Below are positions 12,201-21,205 of a stretch of 22,061 nucleotides of DNA, piece after piece. A program made the position numbers and the translations under genes. Source of the DNA: Didymodactylos carnosus (Eukaryota; Rotifera; Eurotatoria; Philodinida; Philodinidae); contig CAJNOQ010002940.1 in NCBI GenBank assembly GCA_905250885.1, forward strand, positions 1-22,061. The letters run 5' to 3'. Position 1 is the stretch's first letter, and the number at the start of each line of letters is the position of its first letter. Under the pieces are notes generated by a model. It ran no database searches and had not been told where the DNA came from. It saw only the letters and a list, made by a program, of their open reading frames with translations.

Positions 12201-12226
12201 AGTTAATGCGTTTAAATCCAGCATAA
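6206..12226 (+). CDS. AF4/FMR2 (AFF/Lilliputian) family protein, super elongation complex scaffold
   Basis: AFF proteins scaffold P-TEFb, ELL and AF9/ENL in the nucleus to drive transcription elongation. My exon model is 6206-6361, 6431-6546, 6626-6791, 6857-6907, 6973-7030, 7314-7335, 7397-7576, 7645-7756, 7981-8980, 9643-10104, 10159-10555, 10759-10872, 10929-11120, 11187-11279, 11337-11743 and 12105-12226. It joins into 1,215 codons, close to vertebrate AFF lengths, with GT...AG at every intron. Residues about 58-67 (LGNKAQKILG) resemble the P-TEFb-binding helix. Acidic and Ser-rich stretches and a polyserine tract (509-530) follow. LSISIPLSLF (753-762) fits the AF9/ENL-binding pattern. 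From about residue 940 to the end is the C-terminal homology domain: SADAAKRL, LYSESV, ICYWLQSFLYHLCF, an SPASN linker and SQACWNKID. VKTE and IKQE fit sumoylation sites. The far N-terminal LFxxPxxV-type motif is not visible, so a 5' exon may be missing. Confidence 0.82.
7195..7234 (+). repeat. Perfect 11-bp hairpin in AFF intron 5
   Basis: ACTTTGATGGA at 7195-7205 is the exact reverse complement of TCCATCAAAGT at 7224-7234, with an 18-base AT-rich loop between. It sits in the 283-nt intron 5, about 80 bases before the 22-nt microexon at 7314-7335. Most other introns here are 54-79 nt. It may be a remnant of a small MITE or a structure that affects inclusion of the microexon. The stem is seen directly; any role is inference. 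Confidence 0.6.
8641..8712 (+). repeat. Coding TCN microsatellite (polyserine tract of the AFF-like protein)
   Basis: A run of TCA, TCC and TCT codons encodes residues about 509-530 of the AFF-like protein, broken by one ACA (Thr) codon and ended by TGT (Cys). Serine-rich stretches next to acidic blocks are usual in AFF proteins. The repeat is long enough to vary in length between alleles. Another frame through it is open and reads His/Pro-rich; I treat that as a shadow. Confidence 0.8.
9008..9580. mobile_element. Long foldback (palindromic) element inside AFF intron 9
   Basis: Two arms of roughly 230 bases, about 9008-9240 and 9345-9580, are inverted copies of each other around a loop of about 100 bases. 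They share a perfect 20-bp block (9087-9106 with 9481-9500) and a perfect 30-bp block (9112-9141 with 9446-9475), and are clearly alignable elsewhere with small gaps. Removing it leaves an intron of about 89 nt, in line with the gene's other introns, so the element almost certainly inserted into a normal short intron. I see no open frame of a transposase and no convincing target-site duplication, so it is a non-autonomous foldback/MITE of unknown superfamily. The outer ends are approximate. Confidence 0.8.
10667..10684 (+). promoter_or_regulatory. Competing 3' splice site within AFF intron 11
   Basis: A strong acceptor (T-rich tract ending TTTTTTTGCAG) ends at 10684, 74 bases before the acceptor at 10758 that keeps the AFF frame. 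Using the upstream site adds 74 bases, shifts the frame and reaches a stop near 10862, ahead of the C-terminal homology domain. The downstream site follows a weaker TA-rich tract ending TTTGTTTAG. The two sites may be alternative, or the stronger one may be cryptic. Confidence 0.5.
11744..12104 (+). other. Enlarged AFF intron 15 with a quasi-palindrome
   Basis: This 361-nt intron is several times longer than the usual 54-79 nt. Around 11780-11850 it is less AT-rich than its surroundings, and the 22 bases at 11801-11822 (CTGAGG...CTCAG) form an 18/22 palindrome centred on ACGT. This may be the core of a decayed inserted element, but no inverted ends or target duplication can be defined. Confidence 0.35.
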
Positions 12227-12514
12227 TTCGTATTTTGTGCAACTAAATATGTATACTAATTATGTAGCTTTACTTTTCTGTATCTCTCTTTTGTGTCTCA
12301 TTAAAAGAACTAGCATTTGTTATTTTAGAAACGAAAATAGACTACGACTAAGACTACTACTCATTATTCATCTATTTGATAACTTATTTTGTATGTGTAT
12401 TCTTTTTTTTTATAATGTACTTGTTTGCTCTCTTGAAAATACGACAACAACCAAAAAATAAGTTACCGGTTTTAAGTGTGCTGAGATTTCTGACAGCTTT
12501 TTCGTTCGTTTTTT

Positions 12515-12560
12515 CTATTATATATCTATATATATCTATATATATCTATATATAGATATA
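12515..12560. repeat. Tandem 10-mer TATATCTATA array
   Basis: The 10-base unit TATATCTATA repeats three to four times and then closes with its inverse (TATAGATATA), so the whole block can fold on itself. It is about 300 bases after the AFF stop codon. Confidence 0.75.
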
Positions 12561-12859
12561 CAATCATACAATCGATTTTTTTATTTTATAAACGCATGAT
12601 TTTCGTTTTGAAACAAAAATATTTTTGTTTTTATTTTGTTAACACATCACGTCCCATTATCTCATGTGTTCTCCTTCTCAATGACATCCTCTGTTTTCTT
12701 TCTCTCTTTTTTTAAGCTTCTATTTTCTTAAAAATTTTTATTCAACAGAAAAACACGTACTCGCGCTATGAAGTATTTTTATTTGATTATTATTGTTGAA
12801 AAAATGCTGTTAAAGTGAACACTAGATCGAAATTATATCTGCAATTTTCTATTACTTGT

Positions 12860-12895
12860 TTGTGTATGTGTGTGTGTGTGTGTGTGTATGTGTGT
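12860..12895. repeat. TG dinucleotide microsatellite
   Basis: About 35 bases of alternating T and G with two TATG interruptions, in the AFF 3' flank. Confidence 0.8.
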
Positions 12896-13052
12896 CCTTG
12901 TTAATTTAGCGTGTATTTGTGTTGCTTTTCTTTTCACATCATATTTAATTCGAGTAAAATATTTAGAATGTATTACTAAAACCCAATATCTTCCTGTTGT
13001 AGTTATTTTTCATTTTGTTTTGTTTTAAATAGATAGACCAAAGGAAACGTCA

Positions 13053-13092
<40 letters not shown>
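13053..13092. repeat. TA dinucleotide microsatellite
   Basis: About 40 bases of uninterrupted TA alternation. This is a self-complementary tract in the AFF 3' flank and probably variable in length. Confidence 0.85.
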
Positions 13093-13094
<2 letters not shown>

Positions 13095-13560
13095 AAGATT
13101 TTTATTTTAATCTAAATGTATTCTTGCTCGTTGTTCGTTGTTTTGTCTCTCCCATTATTTGTTATCGATCTAAAAAATAACTCCGGTGTATGTGAAAGAA
13201 GAAAAAATGTTGTTTGTGTATGTTTATTGTTGTCCTTGTCCATTGTTTATCTCTTTACCTCCTTCATTTTTGTTCTTCCCTCATGAGTAAAGCTATGTTG
13301 TTGTGCTGACGTTGCTCTTCATTTCAAGTTGATGAACGTGTTTCTTATCATTATTCGTCTTTATTGCCTGTATTTATCCTTATACATAACAAACATACAT
13401 ACATAAATTATGCATCGTTGTTGCTACTATATTGAAAACAACCATTTTTTTTTTTTCGTTTGTTATTTTGTTTTTTTCTCAATGGAGAATTAGAAATTAT
13501 TTTTAGAAAAAATGAGTAAAGAAAAAAATATATGAAAACATGAAAATATAAAATCTTTTA

Positions 13561-13566
13561 AATAAA
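13561..13566 (+). terminator. Candidate AATAAA polyadenylation signal
   Basis: AATAAA, the first exact copy I noticed on the plus strand after the AFF stop codon at 12224-12226. In such AT-rich DNA a chance match is likely, so this is a weak call. Confidence 0.25.
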
Positions 13567-15137
13567 AAATCGAAATACTGAAATGAATATGGTATCCTTC
13601 TCATATCGAACATCAGTGTTTTTTAATAGAAATGATGAATTTTTCCACTATAGAATCAATGTCTCAGTGAAAATTACAGCAGATTTTTGTTTTTCATGCC
13701 GGATTATTATGGCACGTTCGCTTGTCCACTGTGCCTTTAAAAAAGAACACTGTCAATCATGACGATTAGTTAGTAACTCTAGTTTGCTCGAAAGTTTGTT
13801 CCTGTTCCATATTTCCCAGTTTCTTCCTGCGCAGTTTGTAGGAATTATTCCCTTCTTTGTAGTCTATTGAAATACATTTTTTGACTGCATCTGCGTTATC
13901 TCTTATTATTACTGTTTGTACTAATTGACTTGCGAGCATACTCAACTTTTGGTTGCTTCTCTATGTGGAATAATTAGAACATTTTTTTTCTGTTATTTAT
14001 TTTATTTCTCACCATATCAATACATCTTTGCTTAGTTATTGATAAGAGTCTTATCAGTTGTTTAAGAACTTTTTCAATAATCGTGCACATTCACGATAAT
14101 AAATGGCAGACGATGAAATCCTCTATAGCAAACATAAAATTGAACACATTTTGTATTTCTTAATCTTAATCCGGTAGAATAAGAATGTTCGTATCCTATT
14201 CTAATGAAATCGAATAGTTTTCGTAAGTGCATCATCAAAATCGGATCTTGTACGAAGTAGTCAAAAAAAAACAACAACTTGCTCCATTTTGCAATGCTCG
14301 TTCTGTATCTTTAGAATTCAATTTTCAACTCAGTTCTTTCTTCGATATAAAGAGTTAGAAAAAAAACTAATAAGTAGAAAAAGAAAGTCGCTTGAAAACG
14401 ATTGCTGTTGACTTTGAAGTTTGTTGTAGTTGCCGAGTTTCTGGCATGTGATTTGATTAACAGAAAAAAAATTCCGCTTAATTTTCTTGTTTTATTTTTT
14501 AAACATTTTCTCTTTGCACGATTATCTAAGTTTAATGCTAATTGATTTTACGCATCTCATTATACTTTTCTTTGTTGCTCATTAAGAAACCAAAATTTAT
14601 CGATGATTTATGCATACTTTAAAGTTATTTAAAAGCTCTATCTATTGACTATAATTGATCGTGATTAAAGTTAATCCAGGTGAATGAACATTGATACGAC
14701 ACATCTTTTTATGCAAAATATGGCTGCTGTGAATAAATAAATTTATTCATGTAACGTGAAAGATCACCAAAGGTATCTTGTCTGTAACGCAATAATCCCC
14801 GCCAAACAAATAAACAGTTACTGAAGCAGATAAAAAAATGTGTTAACTGAGAGAGGAGAAAAAAAAGACGAACTATATAAAAAAATGAATAAGTAAATGA
14901 GAGAGCTAAAAATACTGGTATAAAGTTCAGTTTTAATATTAACAAAATAGGAATTTAGAAAGAAATTTTGTTTTTGAAAGACAATAGAGACGAACAACAG
15001 ATGACCCATTCAGGAAGATTATTCCAATCACTGACTGTGGACAAAAGAAAGAAGAATGTACTGCTTTAGAAGAGAAATCGCTAAAACTAGAAGGAATACA
15101 AACATAGTAAACAGCGTAAAGAAAAATAGTGAAGAAA
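13567..15137. other. AT-rich intergenic stretch, nothing recognised
   Basis: No gene, RNA gene or clear repeat is seen. The minus-strand open frames (14074-14277, 14709-14945, 14818-15009) are short, hydrophobic by composition and unlike any family I know, so I leave them out. Confidence 0.5.
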
Positions 15138-15481
15138 TAGAGATGGATGAGTACGAGTACTACTCTAGTATAAAATACTCCTACTCGTACTCGAGATTTT
15201 TTTAATAATTAGTCCAAAAAGTGCTCGAGACTTGGTATAGAAAGAAAATAAAAAAATATTTCTATATACGATGTATCAATTTTTATTTTAACAAAATAAT
15301 AACAGCTATCAAAACAGGCGACGATGAATAGAGTGATGCGTTTTGAATTCTTTTCAAACTCAATCTGAATATAATGTTTATAGCGTCGGCCCCTCAGTAA
15401 CATCTTTCATCTCGTACTACGAAAATATTCGTACCCCTACTCGTACTCGTACTCAGAAATCCGTGTACTCGCCTATCTCTG
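15138..15481. mobile_element. hAT-like MITE with GAGTAC subterminal repeats
   Basis: The left end reads TAGAGATGGATGAGTAC (from 15138) and the right end, in reverse complement, reads CAGAGATAGGCGAGTAC (to 15481). These are terminal inverted repeats of the CAGAGATGGGC kind often found at hAT-superfamily ends. Both ends carry several copies of GAGTAC/GTACTC behind the terminal repeat (15149-15195 and 15413-15470). It is about 344 bp with no transposase, so non-autonomous. I could not find an 8-bp target duplication. CTCTGyAATT recurs at 15477-15486 and 15506-15515, so the right boundary is slightly uncertain. Confidence 0.7.
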
Positions 15482-16861
15482 CAATTAATCTAATAATTAA
15501 TTAATCTCTGTAATTGGAATCTATGCAAAATACTCGCCAAAACAAACTTATGACATGCCATTCGACTCGCCTTGAGACAAGCAATCTAGTGAGTCTACTA
15601 GCAGTTGATATAAGGGAAAAAACGCAAAAAACCTATAAAAAACGCGTTTTATCTCGAAAAACGCCACTAAAGTTCACTTACACTTACGATTTCATTAAGT
15701 ATCTGAGAAAGTTTACCATTCCGGCTTTTTTCGGTCTGTATTGGTTGCATTAACAAGGGAGCGTGTTTATCAATAATAGCGATTTCCGTTTCAGTCGAAA
15801 TTTGCTTCATTAATACCACATTACCTGATAAATGTGTTACAAAACAACTACAGAAATTTTTTGGTGCTAATGCAACTTTTTATGCTCTATTCGCGCTATT
15901 AGTTTCAGAAAGTTTCGATGTGCCCGCTAGGAGTTATTCGCCATTCGATTTGCAGAATGTCGCTCTACATATCGAGTGAAAACTGATTTTTTTTAACAGT
16001 CTGAACATTTTCAAAAACCTAGAATGCAAAACCGTATATTAGAGTTACACCATTTTGTTATTTGCCCCGAGCTCTTTCATTCTAGACCACTCTTGATTTT
16101 CCAGCTTGCTGCTATGCTGAGCTGGAAAGCGCTTTGTGTCGCTCTACACAAAATGACACTTTTGAGTGCAAATGTATTTTCGACCTAGAATGATTAAAAA
16201 CAGTAAGGGACGGGAAAATGTAAGTACCATAGGTCGATACAGAAATAAAAGTTCTACAAACTGGCCTATTTACTTTTTTTTCCTTTCTGCCCTATCTTTG
16301 GAAAATCTATTTGTATAATGGTGAATAATCCGGAAAATGGGATTTTTCGACTTTGAATGGGTACAACTATGCGGGTTGACCAGATTTCCCAACGAATTTT
16401 TTGTGGTAGTAGAACCATCATCAGCGAGTAAAACAAAAAGTTTTCGAAACCGATGGGCAATGACAGAAGTTATTGAAAAAATATCGTAAAATTACAATTG
16501 TACAAAGCAGTTACCATTCGCTCATATCCCAAAAAGTCACAAAATACAACGGTTATTACACAAATGATTCAATAGGACTTTTTTTTGCATCTATGTTATA
16601 CGTTGAAGGAAAACAGATAGTTTTATCCACGTGTTGCATGTTTATAATGAATATAACACCGGACGAGTACTATATCTATGATGCATGGACCGAAACAGGA
16701 ACCGTTCTTTTCAGCTACACATTTTTTTACATTGTACGGATTGTACTCTCCACTTCAAACACCACTTTCTGGGTGCGAAAATTCCGAGAGCCAACAAAAT
16801 TGCGAAGCTATGCATAGTTTGAAGAGTTTAGAAGTCAAATGTTGAAAAATTTTGTAAAACT
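15482..16861. other. Unrecognised intergenic stretch between the MITE and the CK1 gene
   Basis: No gene is supported. Two plus-strand open frames (15514-15753, 79 codons; 16473-16817, 114 codons) match nothing I know. GTCGCTCTACA occurs twice in direct orientation (15959-15969 and 16138-16148), and CCTAGAATG/CATTCTAG motifs recur between about 16018 and 16190. This suggests an old repeat whose ends I cannot define. Confidence 0.4.
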
Positions 16862-18245
16862 TCAGTCAAACTTGTAATCATATTGTTGTCCGTTCTGCAC
16901 CGCGATGCATCTCATTAATCGTTTACAATAATCATAATCGGGGCGTTCGTCATAACTCAGTGATCGTACATATGCTGTTAATGTTACTACTTGTTGAGAA
17001 AAACCATAGCACAACTCATCAACATCAATCGATTGTTTCAACTCGGCAATTTTCTCATATTTTTGATATTTTGTTTTCGCTTTCAAGCCTTGCCATGGTA
17101 AACTACCACGTAAAAAGTAGATTAAACTGTAAACCACAGATTCCAAATCATCTCGTCGACTCTGTTCGAATCCGCGATGTGTGTGAATACTTGCATATCT
17201 AGCTGTGCCTGTAAGCGATTTTCCCATAATTAAAGCTCGATGAACGTACGTCACAACATCCCGATACTCTTTCGCTAAACTAAAAAAAAGATTAGTTTGA
17301 TACTTACAATGGCGATTTAATGATGATACATACCCAAAATCAATAAAATACAATATGTTCGCTTTCGAACCTATTCCCATGAGAAAATTATCGGGTTTTA
17401 TGTCTCGATGCAATAATGATCGATCATGCATTTGTTCCGTCCGTGTAATGGCTTGATCCGTTACCATTGCAGCGGTATGCTCAGTAAATGATCTATCACA
17501 AAAATTAAATAAATCCTCCAGACTGGGACCGAGGAGATCCATGACAAGAACATAATATCGCTATAATAAAAATCAAACACCAGTGACTCTACATAGTTCA
17601 AGCGTTACCGACTTTCTCTTGACCATAATAAGTCATATTTGGAAATCCATGCGAATCTTTCATCCTTTCAAAAACTACTTTTTCTATCGGCAGTTGTGGT
17701 ACAATGCAATCATATCGTTCAGTTTTAACTGCAACTGCCATATTTCGTAACATATCTTGTGCTAAATATATTTCACCAAATGACCCTCCACCGATCCGTT
17801 TTGTGAGTGGAAAACGTCCAGCAATAATCAATATTTCCTGCTGACGGCTATCCACTTCACTTTCCATATCGTCGGAATATGTGTCCGTGTATTTTATTTC
17901 ACCACTTTTCCCGCTAATCGCTTTCACCTTTTGATTCGTTATTTTATCTCGCTCTTGTCCTGTATTGTTGTCTACTGGTACGCTTTTAACAGTTAGAGTC
18001 AGTTTATCTCCAGTTGTTAACGTCTGATATTCATTTAGATCTTGTTGACATTGTTGGTGTGTGTCTACATTAGACTGTTCATTTTTTTTCTCGTTCAATA
18101 ACAGATAATAATGCCTCGTTTTCCCCATCATTTCAATTAGTATCAACTTCTTTGTTGTTGATATCGTTATTGTTATATCATTTGTAAAGTTTTTCGAAAC
18201 CCATTTATCAGCGAACAAATTGATTATATCATTATAAATAAACAT
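16862..18245 (-). CDS. Casein kinase 1 family serine/threonine protein kinase
   Basis: CK1 kinases phosphorylate acidic or primed Ser/Thr sites in many pathways (Wnt, clock, membrane traffic). The exons are 18245-17613, 17560-17334 and 17279-16862, giving 425 codons. The Gly-rich loop is GGGSFGEIY (about 152-160), the ATP lysine lies in VAVKTE (K174), the catalytic loop is HRDIKPDNF (D264), and DFG is at 285-287. The CK1-specific stretch [14 protein letters not shown] and the [10 protein letters not shown] and SLPWQGLKA motifs follow. The domain runs almost to the C terminus (YDYKFD), so the regulatory tail of CK1 delta/epsilon is missing. About 142 residues precede the kinase domain, longer than usual and low-complexity; an internal Met at about 39, 40 or 127 could be the real start. 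Intron 1 needs a GTCGGT donor to keep frame. An acceptor-like TTTGCTAG lies just before the first ATG. Confidence 0.85.
17280..17333 (-). other. 54-nt frame-neutral intron between CK1 DFG and LAKEYRD
   Basis: This intron interrupts the glycine codon of the DFG motif. It is exactly 54 nt and has no in-frame stop, so if retained it would insert 18 residues straight after DFG in the activation segment. Its borders are GTATGT and TTTTTTTTAG, a good short intron, and removing it restores the invariant IDFGLAKEYRD order, so splicing is the expected state. Confidence 0.8.
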
Positions 18246-18559
18246 CCACTAGCAAATTCTAACACAAGAAAAGATTTTCCGGACACAGAAAATAAAACAT
18301 GTTTTACAAAAAAAAATTACAAAAAAGCTTTGACGAAATCGAAGTTCAACTTGGTTATGTAAGACTTGCAGTTTACATGACAACTGCCTTATCAGTGGGT
18401 TATCTTGAAAAATAGCTTTTATTTTATTCTGCAGTTCCTGCCTGATGTAAATATACTCAACAATACAAAAAAGTATTATATCTGGCAAACAAAAATCCGA
18501 GGACGTAGAGTATTGTAGTGTTTTTATAAAATTTTGCAAAGAAAATACAATCTGTATAT
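18246..18559. other. Spacer between CK1 5' end and retrotransposon remnant
   Basis: About 310 bases with no recognised gene. A 105-codon minus-strand frame (18566-18249) ends just before the CK1 start but has no recognisable motif. It overlaps the truncated end of the retrotransposon and may be chance or 5' untranslated sequence. Any CK1 promoter would lie here. Confidence 0.4.
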
Positions 18560-19581
18560 TATTCAACGTTAAAAATGATAATGGAAAAATCTCGACAGTA
18601 CAACAAATCTTTATTTATGTGTTTTATCGACATAAAGAAAGCATACGACTCTATGAACAGAGATTTATTGTGGACCATTTGTAGACATTATGGAATATCC
18701 GAAAAATTAGTTAAAATACTGCGATTGCTATATAAAGACTTTGCAGTACGCGTGAGCATTAGTGAGGAGCTATCTGATCCATTTGGAATTGATACAGGTG
18801 TACTACACGGCGGGATACCATCTTCCGTCTTATCTAATATTGTATTTTACTTTACTATAAGAAAAGTAATTGATAAAAGCAATGTTAAAGGGATCAAATT
18901 AGGATATGGTAAAAACGATTTCTCTCATGCATGTCGAGAATCGTTTGGGGAGTTTGACGTGCTAACATTAATGTATGCAAATGACCTTGTAGCTTGTGTG
19001 TGAAAATGCAACTGATTTGGAAAAATTTATTATTACTTTTGAACGAGTAACTCAACAATATGGATTGACACTCAGGGTAAAAAAGACGTGTATTATGGGT
19101 TCAAAACAACTGAAAGAAGATGCCACAGGACGAATTATTAAGGGCTAAGAAGTCGATTATCCAAATATTGATATTATTATTCGTAATGTGAAAGTGGAGG
19201 TGGTGGAACCATTTAGCTACTTCGGCGCTTCTCTGTGCCGAGATCAATCTTTTGACAATGAGTTAGATACCAGATTAACGAAGGCATCGACCGCGTTTAA
19301 TATGCTTCAAAATGTCATTTGGTATAGAAAGAGCATGTCTATATTAGCAAAATTACGAATCTGCTGAACTTGTGTTATACTGGCACTCATATGCGGTAGC
19401 GAAACATGGACCTTAACTCTGGCTCAAGAAAAACAGCTGTATACATTTTACATGAGATTTTCACATACTATCATTGGAATCAATTAGGTGATAGAATGTA
19501 CAACGACAAAGTCTTAGAATTGACAGGTCAACCGCCGTTGGATAATGTCGTCGAATGAAAGACACTTCTTAGACAAAATCC
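18560..19581 (+). pseudogene. Reverse transcriptase remnant of a non-LTR (LINE, RTE-like) retrotransposon, 5' part
   Basis: The frame opens inside the fingers/palm (EKSRQYNKS, then FIDIKKAYDSMNRDLLW), so the endonuclease and the start of the RT are absent, as in the usual 5' truncation of LINEs. GVLHGGIPSS marks the next conserved block. The catalytic box reads YAND (18974-18985) instead of Y/FADD, so the first of the two metal-binding aspartates is Asn. The frame shifts after about 18990 and again near 19480, and stops lie at 19146, 19365 and 19556. After the RT comes the C-terminal region typical of such elements (EVVEPFSYFGASL, ICGSETWTL, LELTGQPPL). Alignment breaks off at about 19581, where the AATCCTA block begins. 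Clade assignment is tentative. Confidence 0.85.
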
Positions 19582-19953
19582 TAAGTAATCCTGTATAGAA
19601 GTTCACAGCATTTGACAAGTCTCCTAGTGTACGCTAATATAGGATTCAGATACTAGAATCCTGTAAGAAGTAGTACACTATCCTAACAGAAATCACATGA
19701 ATTCTTATGATACGATTACGTAGGATTTCGTAGGGTTCCAAAACGATTTCCTGTGTTTCGTAGGATCCCATACGATGCAGGGTTCCTCACTCAGTTTGCA
19801 TACAGTCAAACGCTTTAATTGATGTAAATAAAAGTTCATATATTAACTTATTTTATCAATTCTTCTAAACAATTGTATAATCTGTCTTGCCGAATTCTTA
19901 TCGGAATCCTATAAGATTCTTATATTCCTTCGTATAGGAATCTTACGAATATC
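19582..19953. repeat. AATCCTA/TAGGATT-rich repeat block inserted in the retrotransposon
   Basis: A block of about 370 bases with at least ten degenerate copies, in both orientations, of a short motif close to TAGGATTC (for example near 19578, 19639, 19659, 19721, 19763, 19905 and 19935). The copies cluster at the two ends, with plainer sequence at 19785-19890. It lies where retrotransposon coding similarity stops. It is probably a separate small element or satellite-like insertion. Its right end is masked by the hAT-like element that follows, and no target duplication is clear. Confidence 0.5.
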
Positions 19954-21201
19954 CAGAGATGGGCAAGTCCAAGTCCAGACTGGGACTGAGTCCTGACTGA
20001 TACACTTTTTCACATGGATTGAGACTGAACGCGTAAGGGACTTGGACTGGGACTGAAAGACATAAGAGACGTGGACTTTTTTACATATGTGACTGGACTT
20101 TTCAGTTTATATTTGGAGAAAGATGCAAAGGATGAAGAAATTGAATTCACTCTTTTATCTTTTTCTTGTTATCGAGTGGTCGGTTAAGATTAGCTCTTTC
20201 GATTAGTTACTTACAATCAAAAGACGGCTGTTTTTTTCCGCTGATTGATTTCTTTGCACTAAATGCTCGTCTCCTTCTATGCAGTGGACATTCTAGTTTT
20301 CTCAAACTTATGTTAAGACATAATGGCTTTTAGTAAAGATAATTTAACATCAAACAAAAAGTATTTTAAAAGTTTTTTGTTGATCTGAAACATGATCATA
20401 AAAAAGATACGTGGAGTGCAATATGCACGGTTTTTCGACATGATCCGTCACTTTCGGAAAAATCAATTTTTGATAAAAAAAAAAGCCCTGTCTCCTTGTT
20501 TTTTAACATTCAAAAAAATTTTGTTGTTGTCTTTTTTGTTGCTATAGCCATGTAAAGAAACAATTACTCTCTGCTAAAAAGAAGAAAAAGTGGAAAACAA
20601 TGTATGCTGCTGTCGCAATTCGACTTAAAGCTTAGCGGACTGGGACTGGAAAATTTTAGCTCATCACGGACTAGGAATGGACTGGAACTGAAACATTTCA
20701 GTTGCCTGGTGGACTGCAGGGGTGAGAGTGAAAAATTCGAAATATCTGCCAGGTTTTTAGGTTAGCGCGTAAAACTTTTCAGGTTTTTTCAAAAAAAATT
20801 CAGGAGGCCAAAACACAGTTTCATTCGACACATTGAGCAGTTCTTTTGTAACAGTCTTCATGGTACTCTGCTATTCTGTTCTTTAAGGATGTAATAGCCT
20901 TTTGAATTGAATTTTTTTTACCACTAACCTATGAGTTGAACCTCTTAAAACTAGTCTATCTTGTTCAGTTTTTTCTGCTCGTTGGATTCATGTGTAACTC
21001 GGATTTTTAAAATGGGAAATAGAACAAGAAAACATTAAAATATGACAAAATTCTACTTTTTCGATTTTCAGGTTTCGGTTTTCAGGTTTTCCAGACATTT
21101 CAGATATTTCAGGTGAAATCACCGTCCTGCGGACTGAGACTGATTCGGACTTAGCCTCTAGTGGACTGAGACTGAAAAAATAGTGAACTTGTCCATCTCT
21201 A
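19954..21201. mobile_element. Non-autonomous hAT-like element with GGACTG subterminal repeats
   Basis: The left end CAGAGATGGGCAAGTCC (19954) is matched in inverse by the right end (reverse complement TAGAGATGGACAAGTTC, ending 21201). The 8-bp flanks CGAATATC (19946-19953) and TCAATATC (21202-21209) agree at 6 of 8 positions, consistent with a decayed hAT-type 8-bp target duplication. Behind each end lie many copies of GGACTG/GACTGGG and the related AAGTCC (19962-20105; 20636-20715; 21130-21175). There is no transposase frame, so it is non-autonomous. A second element sits inside it at 20717-21129; without it the length is about 835 bp. Confidence 0.75.
20717..21129. mobile_element. Putative second hAT-like element nested in the first
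   Basis: The ends CAGGGGTGAG (20717) and, in inverse, CAGGACGGTGA (ending 21129) are similar. A perfect 10-bp inverted pair GAAATATCTG / CAGATATTTC lies inside them (20739-20748; 21101-21110). Direct TTTTCAGGTTT copies lie near both ends. The flanks both contain GGACTG (20711-20716; 21131-21136), but that is also the repeat motif of the host element, so it may not be a true target duplication. No coding capacity is seen. The element interrupts the GGACTG array of the outer element. Confidence 0.5.
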
Positions 21202-21205
21202 TCAA

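Larger units (their letters stand above)
12227..13560 (+). other. Probable 3' untranslated/flanking region of the AFF-like gene
   Basis: No coding gene is recognised. The stretch is T-rich on the plus strand and holds three microsatellites (annotated separately). The frame at 12237-12461 is low-complexity and has no family resemblance. The first AATAAA on the plus strand after the stop codon that I noticed is at 13561, so a long 3' UTR of about 1.3 kb is possible, though earlier polyadenylation from a variant signal cannot be excluded. Confidence 0.4.

Noticed and set aside
16473..16817. 114-codon plus-strand frame with hydrophobic stretches
   Set aside because: No recognised domain, no splice context and no coding-like composition that sets it apart from surrounding DNA; kept only as a remark in the gap entry.
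17140..17200. Possible tRNA T-loop (GTTCGAATCC) at about 17164
   Set aside because: Lies inside well-supported CK1 coding sequence and no acceptor or anticodon stem can be formed around it.
16960..17202. 80-codon plus-strand frame
   Set aside because: Antisense shadow of CK1 exon 3.
18249..18566. 105-codon minus-strand frame upstream of CK1 as an extra CK1 exon
   Set aside because: Ends in a stop before the CK1 ATG, has no kinase-family or other motif, and partly overlaps the start of the LINE remnant.
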